A stretch of DNA of 64,000 nucleotides, taken from assembly GCA_032115775.1 (NCBI GenBank), contig JAUMBL010000003.1, positions 7,218-71,217 of the forward strand. Direction: 5' to 3'. Source of the DNA: M3007 sp032115775. Lineage in GTDB: Bacteria; Bacteroidota; Bacteroidia; Chitinophagales; Saprospiraceae. Positions 18,257-27,517 of this stretch are shown piece by piece; position 1 is the stretch's first letter; the number at the start of each line of letters is the position of its first letter. A model generated the notes under the pieces. It worked only from the letters and a program-made list of their open reading frames with translations, was not told the DNA's origin and made no database searches. Made by a program: the position numbers and the translations under genes.

Positions 18257-18274
18257 AGTCGGGTAGTCTGTTTT

Positions 18275-19333
18275 TTATTCAAAAATTAACACGCCGCCGG
18301 CTGTCAGCAGCATATTTAACAAGGAAAGCGGAATGAGAATTTTCCAGCCGAGGTGCATCAACTGGTCATAGCGAAAACGCGGCAGCGTCCAGCGAATCCA
18401 CATAAATACAAAAATAAAAAAGAACGTCTTGCCGAACATCACAATCGGCCCCATCAAACCGCCAAGCCAGTCTGGATTCAGTCCCGGAAAGTGGTAGCCC
18501 CCGAAAAACAGCGTGGCAATGATCGCCGAAGAGATGAACATATTGATGTACTCCGCAAAAAGGAAGAAACCTAGTTTCATCGAACTGTACTCCGTGTGGT
18601 AGCCGCCAACGAGCTCTGTTTCACACTCCGGCAGGTCGAAAGGCGCGCGGTTGCATTCCGCGAGCGCGCAGGTGAAGAAAATCAGGAAACCCAAGGGTTG
18701 GAGAAAGATATTCCACTGCGGCAGGAAACCCCACCAATACCCCGATTGCGATTCCGCGATCTGGCGAAGGCTGAGCGTCTCGCTCAACATGACGATTGCA
18801 ATGATGGAAAGTCCCATCGCCAATTCGTAGGAAATCATCTGCGAAGAGGCTCGGATCGCTCCAAACAGCGAATATTTGTTGTTGGAGGCCCAACCACCGA
18901 TCATGATTCCATACACGCCCAAGGATACAAATCCTACGACGTACAAAATACCAATATTCAGATCAGTTGCCTGTAGTTCAATGTCCGCGCCAAACAGGGT
19001 CAGGGAAGTGCCCCATGGAATTACCGCGCTGGTCATGCAGGCAACGAACATGAAAATACCCGGACCCAATATAAAGAGCCACTTTTCCGCATTCGTGGGG
19101 ATAAAATCCTCTTTCATGAACATTTTAACGCCATCGGCTATCGGTTGCAATAGGCCGAAAGGCCCTGCCCGGTCGGGGCCTAGGCGATCCTGGATGAAAG
19201 CCGCCACCTTGCGTTCGCCGTAAGTAGCGTAGGCCGCTACGCCCAGCGTGATCAGAAACAAGACGCTGATGAGTCCTAATTTTTCAAGAACCAGCGCCAT
19301 ATTTATTAAAAAAACAATGCTCATCATAATCAA
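18275..19333 (-). CDS. nuoH: NADH-quinone oxidoreductase subunit H
   Basis: A membrane subunit (up to 352 residues) that forms part of the quinone chamber. 'RLGPDRAGPFGLLQPIADG', 'ASNNKYSLFGAIRASSQMISYE' (in parts) and 'FDLPECETELVGGYHTEYSS' are hallmark loops with the conserved acidic residues. Two starts are plausible. The ATG at 19333 gives MIMMSIVFLIN, while the ATG at 19300 (MALVLEKLG) follows an A/T-rich stretch more typical of bacteroidete starts and would leave 39 bases after nuoG. Confidence 0.93.
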   Translation of the reverse strand: MIMMSIVFLINMALVLEKLGLISVLFLITLGVAAYATYGERKVAAFIQDRLGPDRAGPFGLLQPIADGVKMFMKEDFIPTNAEKWLFILGPGIFMFVACMTSAVIPWGTSLTLFGADIELQATDLNIGILYVVGFVSLGVYGIMIGGWASNNKYSLFGAIRASSQMISYELAMGLSIIAIVMLSETLSLRQIAESQSGYWWGFLPQWNIFLQPLGFLIFFTCALAECNRAPFDLPECETELVGGYHTEYSSMKLGFFLFAEYINMFISSAIIATLFFGGYHFPGLNPDWLGGLMGPIVMFGKTFFFIFVFMWIRWTLPRFRYDQLMHLGWKILIPLSLLNMLLTAGGVLIFE

Positions 19334-19339
19334 ACAGGT

Positions 19340-20272
<933 letters not shown>

Positions 20273-20309
20273 AACTTATATATATGTGTGTGCTGCGATA
20301 GTTTTTGGG

Positions 20310-21653
20310 TCAGGACAAGACGGCGGTTGTGCCGGCCAGTCCATAATTCCGTTCCATGCAGGCAACCGGTTCATGGACGTGCCATTCAAATTCTTCCCGG
20401 AAGTGGCGAATGGCCGATGCTACGGGCCAAGCCGCGGCGTCGCCGAGCGGACAGATTGTATTGCCTTCGATTTTTTTAGCTACATCCACCAGGAGATCCA
20501 TATCGCTCAACTTGCCCTGGCCGGTCTCGAGGCGCCACAGCACCTTTTCCATCCAGCCGGTTCCTTCGCGGCAGGGCGAACACTGCCCGCAGGATTCGTG
20601 GTGGTAAAAGCGCGTGAAATTCCAAGTGTTCCGGACGATGCACTGGTCTTCGTCGTACACGATAAATCCGCCGGAGCCCAGCATAGAGCCGGAGACGAAA
20701 CCGCCGTCGGACAGGCTCTCGTAGGTCATCAGGCGTTGTTCGCCGGCCGCCGTTTTTAAAATCAGGTTCGTAGGCAAAATGGGTACGGAGGATCCGCCCG
20801 GTACGACGGCCTTTAGGCGCTTCCCGTTTTTGATCCCCCCGCAGTATTCGTCGGAATAAATAAATTCCTCCACCGGTACGCCGAGTTCGATTTCGTACAC
20901 ACCGGGTTTATTGATGTTGCCGCAGGCGGAGATCAGTTTGGTGCCGGTGCTTCTGCCGATGCCAATTTTGGCGTATTCTTCGCCGCCGTCGTTTACGATC
21001 GGCGCAACCGCGCAGATTGTCTCCACATTATTGACCACGGTGGGGCATTGCCAAAGTCCTTTGACCGCCGGGAAGGGCGGTTTGATGCGCGGATTGCCGC
21101 GTTTACCTTCCAGACTTTCGATCAAAGCCGTTTCCTCCCCGCAGATATAAGCGCCCGCGCCCGGATTCACGTATAATTCCAGATCGTAGCCGGAACCCAG
21201 GATGTTTTTTCCCAGCCATCCGGCGCGATAAGCCTCCGCGATGGCGCGCTCCAAGATGTGCACGATCCAAGAATACTCCCCGCGGATGTAGATATAAGAG
21301 GTATTGGCGCCCAACGCATAGCTCGACACGATCATCCCTTCAATGAGCAGGTGCGGGATTTTTTCCATTAGGTAGCGATCCTTGAAAGTACCTGGCTCCG
21401 ATTCGTCAGCATTGCAAAGCAGGTAGCGCGGCACGCCTTCCGGTTTTGCGAGGAACGACCATTTCATTCCCGTAGGGAAACCGGCGCCACCCCGGCCGCG
21501 GAGTCCGGATTTTTTCACCTCTTCCACAACGGCGTCGGGCGACATGGTTTTGAGCGCTTTTTCTACCGACCGGTAACCGCCGTGTTTGCGATACACCTCA
21601 TAGGTTTGAATACCCTCAACCTGGGCGTTTTGGATCAATAATTTTCTGCTCAT
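20310..21653 (-). CDS. nuoF: NADH-quinone oxidoreductase subunit F (FMN and NADH site)
   Basis: A 447-residue subunit that oxidises NADH. 'GLRGRGGAGFPTGMKW' is the NADH/FMN glycine-rich loop, 'CNADESEPGTFKDR' lies in the FMN pocket, and 'SCGQCSPCREGTGW' with a later 'NTICPLGDAAAWP' supplies the four N3 cluster cysteines. Its ATG overlaps the last base of the DUF2750 stop (TAATG), so translation is probably coupled to that gene. It lies 37 bases before nuoG. Confidence 0.95.
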   Translation of the reverse strand: MSRKLLIQNAQVEGIQTYEVYRKHGGYRSVEKALKTMSPDAVVEEVKKSGLRGRGGAGFPTGMKWSFLAKPEGVPRYLLCNADESEPGTFKDRYLMEKIPHLLIEGMIVSSYALGANTSYIYIRGEYSWIVHILERAIAEAYRAGWLGKNILGSGYDLELYVNPGAGAYICGEETALIESLEGKRGNPRIKPPFPAVKGLWQCPTVVNNVETICAVAPIVNDGGEEYAKIGIGRSTGTKLISACGNINKPGVYEIELGVPVEEFIYSDEYCGGIKNGKRLKAVVPGGSSVPILPTNLILKTAAGEQRLMTYESLSDGGFVSGSMLGSGGFIVYDEDQCIVRNTWNFTRFYHHESCGQCSPCREGTGWMEKVLWRLETGQGKLSDMDLLVDVAKKIEGNTICPLGDAAAWPVASAIRHFREEFEWHVHEPVACMERNYGLAGTTAVLS

Positions 21654-22039
21654 TATTCAATCTCTTTGTCAAATTCTTTTTGAATGTCGGCTTTTAATTG
21701 CTGTGGCTTCACCACCGCGCCGTTGAATTCCGGATTGGGAAAAACCGCGACGAGCATGTTGTCCTCCTCCATCTCGTCGAGCCATTCCATGAGTTCCTGT
21801 ATATCCAATACTTCCACCCGGAACTCCTGAAAGTCGGCAGCTGCTCTAAAAGCTTCTGCAAAGGCTTCGGAGGGGAAGAGTGGGAGGATATCCGCGTCTT
21901 CCTGATCGCCGAGCAAGGCCCAGCCTTCATCGTCGTACAGGCTGTAAATTTCCTCGCTTTCCACGACGGCTTTGATGAAGTAGTCGTAGCGTTTTTCGCC
22001 GGGGCGCTTGAAAATTTTGTCAATATCCGCTTGTTGCAT
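21653..22039 (-). CDS. DUF2750-like protein inside the complex I operon
   Basis: A 128-residue acidic, soluble protein. 'KRYDYFIKAVVESEEIYSLYDDEGWALL' (in parts, residues 16-43), then 'FPSEAFAEAFRAAADF' and a C-terminal 'LVAVFPNPEFNGAVV', follow the DUF2750 pattern. The gene sits between nuoE (12 bases upstream) and nuoF (1-base overlap), so it must be co-expressed with the NADH module. No cofactor motif or Cys pair is visible, arguing for an assembly or regulatory role over electron transfer. That role is an inference from position only. Confidence 0.72.
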   Translation of the reverse strand: MQQADIDKIFKRPGEKRYDYFIKAVVESEEIYSLYDDEGWALLGDQEDADILPLFPSEAFAEAFRAAADFQEFRVEVLDIQELMEWLDEMEEDNMLVAVFPNPEFNGAVVKPQQLKADIQKEFDKEIE

Positions 22040-22051
22040 ATCCGGTTCGTA

Positions 22052-22588
22052 TTAATGCATTTTCCAGGAGCCTTTCTCGATTTTGCCGGCCCGGCAGTCC
22101 TCGATAAAGCGGTCTATTTTTTCTTCTGTGAGGTGTTCATGGTAAAACATACCGACCTGCATGAGCGGCGCGTATCCGCAGGCGCCCAAGCACTCTACCT
22201 CTTTAATGGTAAACATCCCGTCGGACGTCGTCTCTCCGGTCTGAATACCCAATTTCTGCTGCGTGTAGCGGATCAAGTGTTCGGCGCCCTCGATCGCGCA
22301 GGGGCCTGTGTGGCAGAATTCGAGCACGTAACGACCCACCGGCTCCAGGTTGTACATAGAGTAGAAAGTGGCAACTTCATACACCTCGATGGGTTTGATG
22401 TCCAGCAAGCCCGCGACATGATCCATCGCGGCCAGGCTGAGCCAGCCCGAATTTTCCTCCTGTGCCAGGTGCAACAGGCGCAAGAGGGCGCTTTTTTCCC
22501 GTCCCTCCGGGTATTTTTTGGTAAGCTCCCGCACTTCCGCCAGGACGGAATCGGAGAATTGAAAGGTATTGCCGTTCGTTGCTGTCAT
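22052..22588 (-). CDS. nuoE: NADH-quinone oxidoreductase subunit E (2Fe-2S)
   Basis: A 178-residue thioredoxin-fold subunit. The cluster N1a ligands are seen as CHTGPC and, about 40 residues later, CLGAC. N-terminal helical bundle 'LTKKYPEGREKSALLRLLHLAQEE' (in parts) is typical. Works with NuoF and NuoG in the NADH-oxidising arm. Lies 42 bases after nuoD. Confidence 0.94.
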   Translation of the reverse strand: MTATNGNTFQFSDSVLAEVRELTKKYPEGREKSALLRLLHLAQEENSGWLSLAAMDHVAGLLDIKPIEVYEVATFYSMYNLEPVGRYVLEFCHTGPCAIEGAEHLIRYTQQKLGIQTGETTSDGMFTIKEVECLGACGYAPLMQVGMFYHEHLTEEKIDRFIEDCRAGKIEKGSWKMH

Positions 22589-22630
22589 ATTCGCTGATAT
22601 TATGAAGGCGACTGTCTGTTTGGTGGAATA

Positions 22631-23836
22631 TTACGCGTCCAGTTCTCCGGCGATTACATTCATCGAGCTCATCGTCAGGATGGCATCGGAGAGCAGCGAG
22701 CCTTTGATCATTTCCGGGTAGGCTTGGTAATAGATGAAACATGGGCGGCGGAAGTGCAGCCGGTAAGGCTGGCGGCCGCCGTCGCTGATGAGGTAGAAGC
22801 CCAGTTCGCCATTTCCACCTTCCACTGCCTGGTACACCTCACCCTGCGGGATCGGTATTTCGCCCATGACGATTTTAAAATGGTAAATAAGCGCCTCCAT
22901 TTTGGTATAGACCTCATCTTTGGGCGGCAAGAAGTAGTCGGGCACGTCCGTGTAATAAGGGCCTTCCGGCAACTTCGCGTAGGCCTGCTCGATGATCCGG
23001 AGGCTTTGTCGGATCTCTTCCTGGCGAACCACGAAGCGATCGTACGTATCGCCGTCTTTGCCGACCGGTACCAGGAAGTCGAAGTCTTCATACGAAGAAT
23101 ACGGCTCCATCAAGCGCACATCATAATCCACGCCGGCAGCCCGCAAGTTGGGGCCGGTGAACCCGTATGCCATGGCGCGTTCCGCGCTGATCGGTCCGAC
23201 GCCGATGGTGCGATCCATAAAAATCCGGTTGCGTTCCAGCAGGTTGTTGAATTCCTCGAAGCGCGCAGGGAATGTTTTCAGGAAATCGCGCAATTTTTGG
23301 TGAAAAACGGGCGAAAAATCGCGTTCCATACCGCCAATCCGACCGATATTCGTCGTTAAACGAGCGCCGCACACCTCTTCGTACAACTCATAGATCCGCT
23401 CACGTTCCTGAAACATATAAGTAAAACCGGTCAAAGCGCCCGTATCCACCCCGATGACCGAATTGCAGATCAGGTGATCCGCGATGCGAGCCAGTTCCAT
23501 CATAATCACACGCATATATTGTGCGCGCTTTGGGACTTCAATTTTGGCCAGTTTTTCTACCGTGAGGTGCCAGCCGATGTTATTGATTGGCGAGGAGCAG
23601 TAGTTTAGGCGGTCGGTAATCGGCGTCACCTGATTATACGGGCGATGTTCTGCCAGCTTTTCGAAGGCACGGTGTATATACCCGATGGTCGGCTCGCCGC
23701 TTACAATCCGTTCGCCATCCATTTTCAGGACATTTTGGAAAATACCGTGCGTTGCCGGGTGCGTCGGCCCCAGATTCAGGGTCGCTAATTCGCCTTCCAG
23801 GCTGTCGAGTTGGGAGAAGTAGGATTGTACACTCAT
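22631..23836 (-). CDS. nuoD: NADH-quinone oxidoreductase subunit D
   Basis: A 401-residue hydrogenase-large-subunit-like protein that forms the quinone pocket with NuoB. 'LGPTHPATHGIFQNVLKMDGE' (first 20 residues quoted in part) holds the key His, and 'PIGYIHRAFEKLAE'-type sequence (here IGYIHRAFEKLAEH) follows. 'GELGFYLISDGG' and 'PCFIYYQAYPEMIKG' are later family motifs. NuoC and NuoD are separate genes, unlike the fused CD of enterobacteria. Confidence 0.95.
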   Translation of the reverse strand: MSVQSYFSQLDSLEGELATLNLGPTHPATHGIFQNVLKMDGERIVSGEPTIGYIHRAFEKLAEHRPYNQVTPITDRLNYCSSPINNIGWHLTVEKLAKIEVPKRAQYMRVIMMELARIADHLICNSVIGVDTGALTGFTYMFQERERIYELYEEVCGARLTTNIGRIGGMERDFSPVFHQKLRDFLKTFPARFEEFNNLLERNRIFMDRTIGVGPISAERAMAYGFTGPNLRAAGVDYDVRLMEPYSSYEDFDFLVPVGKDGDTYDRFVVRQEEIRQSLRIIEQAYAKLPEGPYYTDVPDYFLPPKDEVYTKMEALIYHFKIVMGEIPIPQGEVYQAVEGGNGELGFYLISDGGRQPYRLHFRRPCFIYYQAYPEMIKGSLLSDAILTMSSMNVIAGELDA

Positions 23837-23912
23837 TTTTTATTATTGCGCATGCTGCGGATTCTAGTATTTATTAATTCTGCATCCTCTGCGTATTCCG
23901 CGGGAGCCCTCC

Positions 23913-24446
23913 TCAATCGAAGCGTTGATCGAAATTTCCGGTTCGGCCGAAGAAACGATCGTCTTTATCGGTGCGGGTGCCGTCTTCGAGGCGGTATTCC
24001 TTACGCATCGGGAATACGTCGAGATCGTCCACGTTCAGGATGCGTTTGAGGTCGGGGTGTCCGGTGAAAACGATGCCGAAAAAATCATATTCCTGGCGCT
24101 CCATCCAGTTTGCAGTCGGCCACAGCGCCGTGGCGCTGGGAACGTGGAGATCGTCTGCCGGGAAAAAGATTTTAACCCGTAGGCGGGTTTGGCTGCGCCA
24201 GTTGTGCAGCAGATAAACCATTCCGAACTCGCGATCAGCCTGATCCGGGAAGTGGACGCAGCAGAGGGAGGTTAGAAAATGGAACTGCAATTCCTCGTCG
24301 TCGCGTAAAAATCGGAGACAATCGAGGATTTGCGCGCGTTCCGTTTCTAAGGTCAGCGTCCCGTCGAGCGCGATTTCTATTTTCTGGACGAATTGCGGCG
24401 CTTTTTGCTCAATGCGCGCCTGCAGCGTGTCGTTGTCGAGTTTCAT
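23913..24446 (-). CDS. nuoC: NADH-quinone oxidoreductase subunit C
   Basis: A 177-residue (30 kDa-type) subunit of the peripheral arm. 'EYDFFGIVFTGHPDLKRIL' and 'DVFPMRKEYRLED' are the diagnostic C-terminal motifs. It lies 30 bases after nuoB; the 76-base gap before nuoD holds no open frame. Confidence 0.93.
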   Translation of the reverse strand: MKLDNDTLQARIEQKAPQFVQKIEIALDGTLTLETERAQILDCLRFLRDDEELQFHFLTSLCCVHFPDQADREFGMVYLLHNWRSQTRLRVKIFFPADDLHVPSATALWPTANWMERQEYDFFGIVFTGHPDLKRILNVDDLDVFPMRKEYRLEDGTRTDKDDRFFGRTGNFDQRFD

Positions 24447-24476
24447 AATACAGCGATTGCGCGACCGCAGGGCGCG

Positions 24477-25019
24477 TTAGTCTATCTGATACTTGTCCAT
24501 TAAGAATTGATACTCCGGGGAGTACCGGCGCCGGAGCGGCTCGTTTTTCACCAACTCCTGTATTTTCATGATCCCGTCTATGATCTGTTCCGGGCGGGGC
24601 GGGCAGCCCGGAACATACACGTCCACCGGAATCACTTTATCAATTCCCTGCAGCACGGAGTAGGTGTCGAAAATGCCGCCGGAACTTGCGCAGGCGCCCA
24701 CGGCGATGACCCACTTCGGTTCAGCCATCTGGATATAAACCTGTTTGAGTACCGGCCCCATTTTTTTGGCGATGGTGCCCATCACCATCAGCAAATCGGC
24801 TTGGCGGGGCGAAAAAGACAAACGTTCCATACCAAAACGCGCCAGGTCGTAGTTCGTACCCATGGTCGCCATAAACTCAATGCCGCAGCAGGAGGTGGCA
24901 AAAGGTAAGGGCCAGATCGAATTGGCGCGCGCCAACCCAACGGCCTGAGACAAGGAGGTGGCGAAGAAACCCTCGCCGCCGTATCCTTCCGGCATCGCTG
25001 CCTGTTTTGTTGTGGACAT
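24477..25019 (-). CDS. nuoB: NADH-quinone oxidoreductase subunit B (cluster N2)
   Basis: A 180-residue subunit carrying the terminal N2 cluster. 'ATSCCGIEFMA' supplies the paired cysteines, 'GACASSGG' the third and 'VPGCPPRPEQIIDG' the fourth ligand. The length is normal. It lies 43 bases after nuoA, near the start of the operon. Confidence 0.95.
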   Translation of the reverse strand: MSTTKQAAMPEGYGGEGFFATSLSQAVGLARANSIWPLPFATSCCGIEFMATMGTNYDLARFGMERLSFSPRQADLLMVMGTIAKKMGPVLKQVYIQMAEPKWVIAVGACASSGGIFDTYSVLQGIDKVIPVDVYVPGCPPRPEQIIDGIMKIQELVKNEPLRRRYSPEYQFLMDKYQID

Positions 25020-25062
25020 AATTGCGTTGTTGAAGGGTGAGAAAATACGGAAATTGGGAAAA

Positions 25063-25425
25063 CTATTTCTCCCACTCTAAAGCGCCCTTGCGCAAAATAT
25101 AGTAAAATCCTACCAGAAAAATTCCGACAAACAGCAGTACGGCCAGAAAACCTTCCGTGCCCATGGCGCGGAAATTGACCGCGTAGGGGTAGAAGAAAAT
25201 GACCTCCACATCAAAAAGCACAAAAAGAATCGCCGTCATGAAATACTTGATCGAAACGGGCATGCGCGCGTTCCCCTGTATCTCAATGCCGCATTCAAAA
25301 TTTTCGTCCTTCTTTTTGCCGTGCCGAAAAGGACCCAGCAAATGAGTAACAACCAATACCAAGGCCACAAAACCAATGGCGACCAGGGCTTGTAAAACAA
25401 TGGGCATATAACCGGATGGCTCCAT
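25063..25425 (-). CDS. nuoA: NADH-quinone oxidoreductase subunit A
   Basis: A 120-residue, three-helix membrane subunit. 'KKDENFECGIEIQGNARMPVSIKYFMTAILFVLFDVEVIFFYPYA' spans the conserved loop (Cys near the quinone channel) and second helix; the quoted motif is best read as FECGIE and FDVEVIFFYPYA. It is first gene of the 14-subunit operon, with a consensus -7 box about 75 bases upstream. Confidence 0.94.
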   Translation of the reverse strand: MEPSGYMPIVLQALVAIGFVALVLVVTHLLGPFRHGKKKDENFECGIEIQGNARMPVSIKYFMTAILFVLFDVEVIFFYPYAVNFRAMGTEGFLAVLLFVGIFLVGFYYILRKGALEWEK

Positions 25426-25499
25426 AGTGCAATGCGTTTTTAAAATTTTCGGCGCTCCTAGAAATACCCGGGATTTTTTACCGTTTACTGCGAGCGCCG

Positions 25500-25507
25500 C
25501 AAAGATA
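25500..25507 (-). promoter_or_regulatory. -7 promoter box of the nuo operon
   Basis: The minus strand reads TATCTTTG, a perfect TAnnTTTG match, 75 bases upstream of the nuoA start in the 229-base divergent region 25426-25654. A TTG occurs upstream on the same strand but closer than the usual -33 distance, so only the -7 element is firm. Confidence 0.6.
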
Positions 25508-25563
25508 GCATTATTTAATCCAAGTTCTTATTAACGTTAAAATTGTACTTTTGAGACTTGGTT

Positions 25564-25571
25564 TACTTTTG
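25564..25571 (+). promoter_or_regulatory. -7 promoter box for the CBM9-like gene
   Basis: TACTTTTG matches TAnnTTTG, with TTG 18 bases upstream (25543-25545). A second identical TACTTTTG box lies at 25546-25553, so two start points are possible. Both face the gene at 25655. Confidence 0.55.
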
Positions 25572-25654
25572 GCTCTTTTTAGATTTTGTCTAAACAATGG
25601 TATTTTGAAGGCTTTTTCTTGATTTTTACTAATTTTTATCAAATATTTCCGTCT

Positions 25655-26407
25655 ATGCGATACCAAATTTTGCCAATCGGATTTGCTGCGCTGATATTAT
25701 TTTTTGCAGATTGTCAGTTAAATTTTTCCGGCGCCACGGAAGAGTCTGCCGCACCGCAATTCGTCGCGCGGCGCGGAACGCCTGTGCTGGATGGCGATCC
25801 GGCAGATGTCGTCTGGCAAAATGCAAGCTGGCAGCCGATGGATCATGTCTGGCTGGGTGATTCCGTCCTGAAAAAAGACGACTTCTCCGGACGCTACAAA
25901 CTGGCTTGGGACCAAAACAACCTGTACATCCTCGCAGAAATCACGGACGATTCGCTGGCCGATGTTCACCCGGACGGCCTGGATCGCTACTGGGACGACG
26001 ATTGCCTGGAAATTTTCCTCGATGAGGACGCTTCCGGCGGCAACCACCAGTATAACTACAACGCCTTCGCCTATCACGTCGCCCTCAACGGCCGGGTCGT
26101 GGATCTCAACCCGGATAGCGCATTTCAATACTACGACGATCACTGCCTCGCGCGCCGCAAGACTGCCGGGAAGGTCTCCATCTGGGAAATCGCGGTTAAA
26201 GTGTTCAACGACCAATACACCGACGGGGAGGAGAATATCCCCAAATTGCTCACCCAGGGTAAACTTCTGGGCTTTGCCCTGGCTTACTGCGACAACGATC
26301 GCTCCGCAGAGCGGGAGCATTTTATCGGGAATGTACCGATTCGGGGAACGGATAAAAACCGAGGCTGGATTGATGCCGGGGTTTTTGGGCAACTGACGCT
26401 GGAGTAA
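25655..26407 (+). CDS. Lipoprotein with carbohydrate-binding module family 9-like domain
   Basis: A 250-residue protein. The ATG at 25655 starts a hydrophobic segment ending in 'FADC' (lipobox-like, Cys 19), which decides the start over a longer frame. The mature part carries 'GDPADVVWQNASWQPM', 'KLAWDQNNLYILAEITDDSL' and 'DDDCLEIFLDEDASGG', the pattern of CBM9-like sugar-binding domains. Probably an outer-membrane or periplasmic glycan-binding lipoprotein; the ligand is unknown and no catalytic domain is attached. It is divergent from the nuo operon. Confidence 0.75.
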   Translation: MRYQILPIGFAALILFFADCQLNFSGATEESAAPQFVARRGTPVLDGDPADVVWQNASWQPMDHVWLGDSVLKKDDFSGRYKLAWDQNNLYILAEITDDSLADVHPDGLDRYWDDDCLEIFLDEDASGGNHQYNYNAFAYHVALNGRVVDLNPDSAFQYYDDHCLARRKTAGKVSIWEIAVKVFNDQYTDGEENIPKLLTQGKLLGFALAYCDNDRSAEREHFIGNVPIRGTDKNRGWIDAGVFGQLTLE

Positions 26408-26549
26408 GCGCATGTTGAGTCCGGTCTTGCCGCGCAGCGCCTCTAATCCGCAACCAGAACGCCTTGCGCTGCGAGTTCGTAGTTAAAATTTAATTGCAAC
26501 GCGCGCATCATTGCGGCTAATCGCTTATTTTCGCCGGAAATTATTTTAT

Positions 26550-27431
26550 ATGCAACTTCTGGACGGCAAGCTCCTTTCGCAACACATTCGGGAAGAACTC
26601 AAAGCCGCAGTAGATCAAATCCGCCAGCAAGGCGGCAAAATACCGCATCTCGCAGCAGTCCTGGTCGGCGAAAATCCCGCCAGCCAGGTGTACGTCTCCA
26701 GTAAAATCAAATCCTGCGAAGAAGTCGGATTCAAAAGCAGCCTGATTCGCCGGGATGCCGATATCTCTGAAGCGGCATTGCTGGCCATTGTGGATCAATT
26801 GAACAAGGATCCGGACGTGGACGGATTCATCGTCCAACTGCCGCTGCCTAGTCATATCAATGAAGAAAAAATCACCCTCGCGATTGACCATCGCAAGGAC
26901 GTGGACGGCTTCCACCCGATCAATTTCGGCCGTATGGCCCAAGGGATGCCGGCCTTCCTGCCCGCAACGCCCTTCGGTATTCTGGAAATGCTGCGGCGCT
27001 ACAATATTCCAACCGCCGGTAAACACTGCGTGGTGGTCGGTCGCAGCAACATCGTCGGCACGCCGATCAGTATCCTGATGTCGCGTAAAGGGTATCCAGG
27101 CGATTGCACCGTGACCCTGACGCATTCCCGTACGGCCGACCTGGCGGCAGAAGTCCGGCGCGCAGATATCGTAATCGCCGCAATCGGCAAACCCAATTTT
27201 GTGCAAGGCGATTGGGTGCGCGAAGGCGCCGTCGTGATTGACGTCGGCATCAACCGAATCGAGGATCCGACTAGAAAATCAGGCTTCCGCCTCGTCGGCG
27301 ATGTGGACTTCGAGGCCGTGGCGCCTAAAAGCAGTTATATCACCCCGGTGCCCGGCGGTGTAGGCCTGATGACGGTAGCCGCCCTGATGCTTAATACGCT
27401 CCGAGCCTGTAAAAAGGAAATCTATCCATAA
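26550..27431 (+). CDS. folD: Methylenetetrahydrofolate dehydrogenase/cyclohydrolase
   Basis: A 293-residue bifunctional enzyme interconverting methylene-, methenyl- and formyl-tetrahydrofolate with NADP. 'YVSSKIKSCEEVGF' contains the catalytic Tyr/Lys, 'VQLPLPSHINEEKI' and 'KDVDGFHPINFGRM' are the two FolD signatures, and 'GRSNIVGTPIS' the nucleotide-binding loop. 'TPVPGGVGLMTVA' closes the protein. The ATG at 26550 (MQLLDGK) is used because upstream in-frame sequence is not conserved in type. A TATTTTCG box lies at 26526-26533. Confidence 0.94.
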   Translation: MQLLDGKLLSQHIREELKAAVDQIRQQGGKIPHLAAVLVGENPASQVYVSSKIKSCEEVGFKSSLIRRDADISEAALLAIVDQLNKDPDVDGFIVQLPLPSHINEEKITLAIDHRKDVDGFHPINFGRMAQGMPAFLPATPFGILEMLRRYNIPTAGKHCVVVGRSNIVGTPISILMSRKGYPGDCTVTLTHSRTADLAAEVRRADIVIAAIGKPNFVQGDWVREGAVVIDVGINRIEDPTRKSGFRLVGDVDFEAVAPKSSYITPVPGGVGLMTVAALMLNTLRACKKEIYP

Positions 27432-27517
27432 TTTCGAACCTGCGGTCGAAAGAACTTTATTCTCTGCCCGGAAGGGGCGCAATTTGTCCTTTTCAACACT
27501 AAAACGCAAGCAATACT

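Noticed and set aside
21698..22597. A 299-residue plus-strand open frame
   Set aside because: It runs antisense through DUF2750 and nuoE, both well supported.
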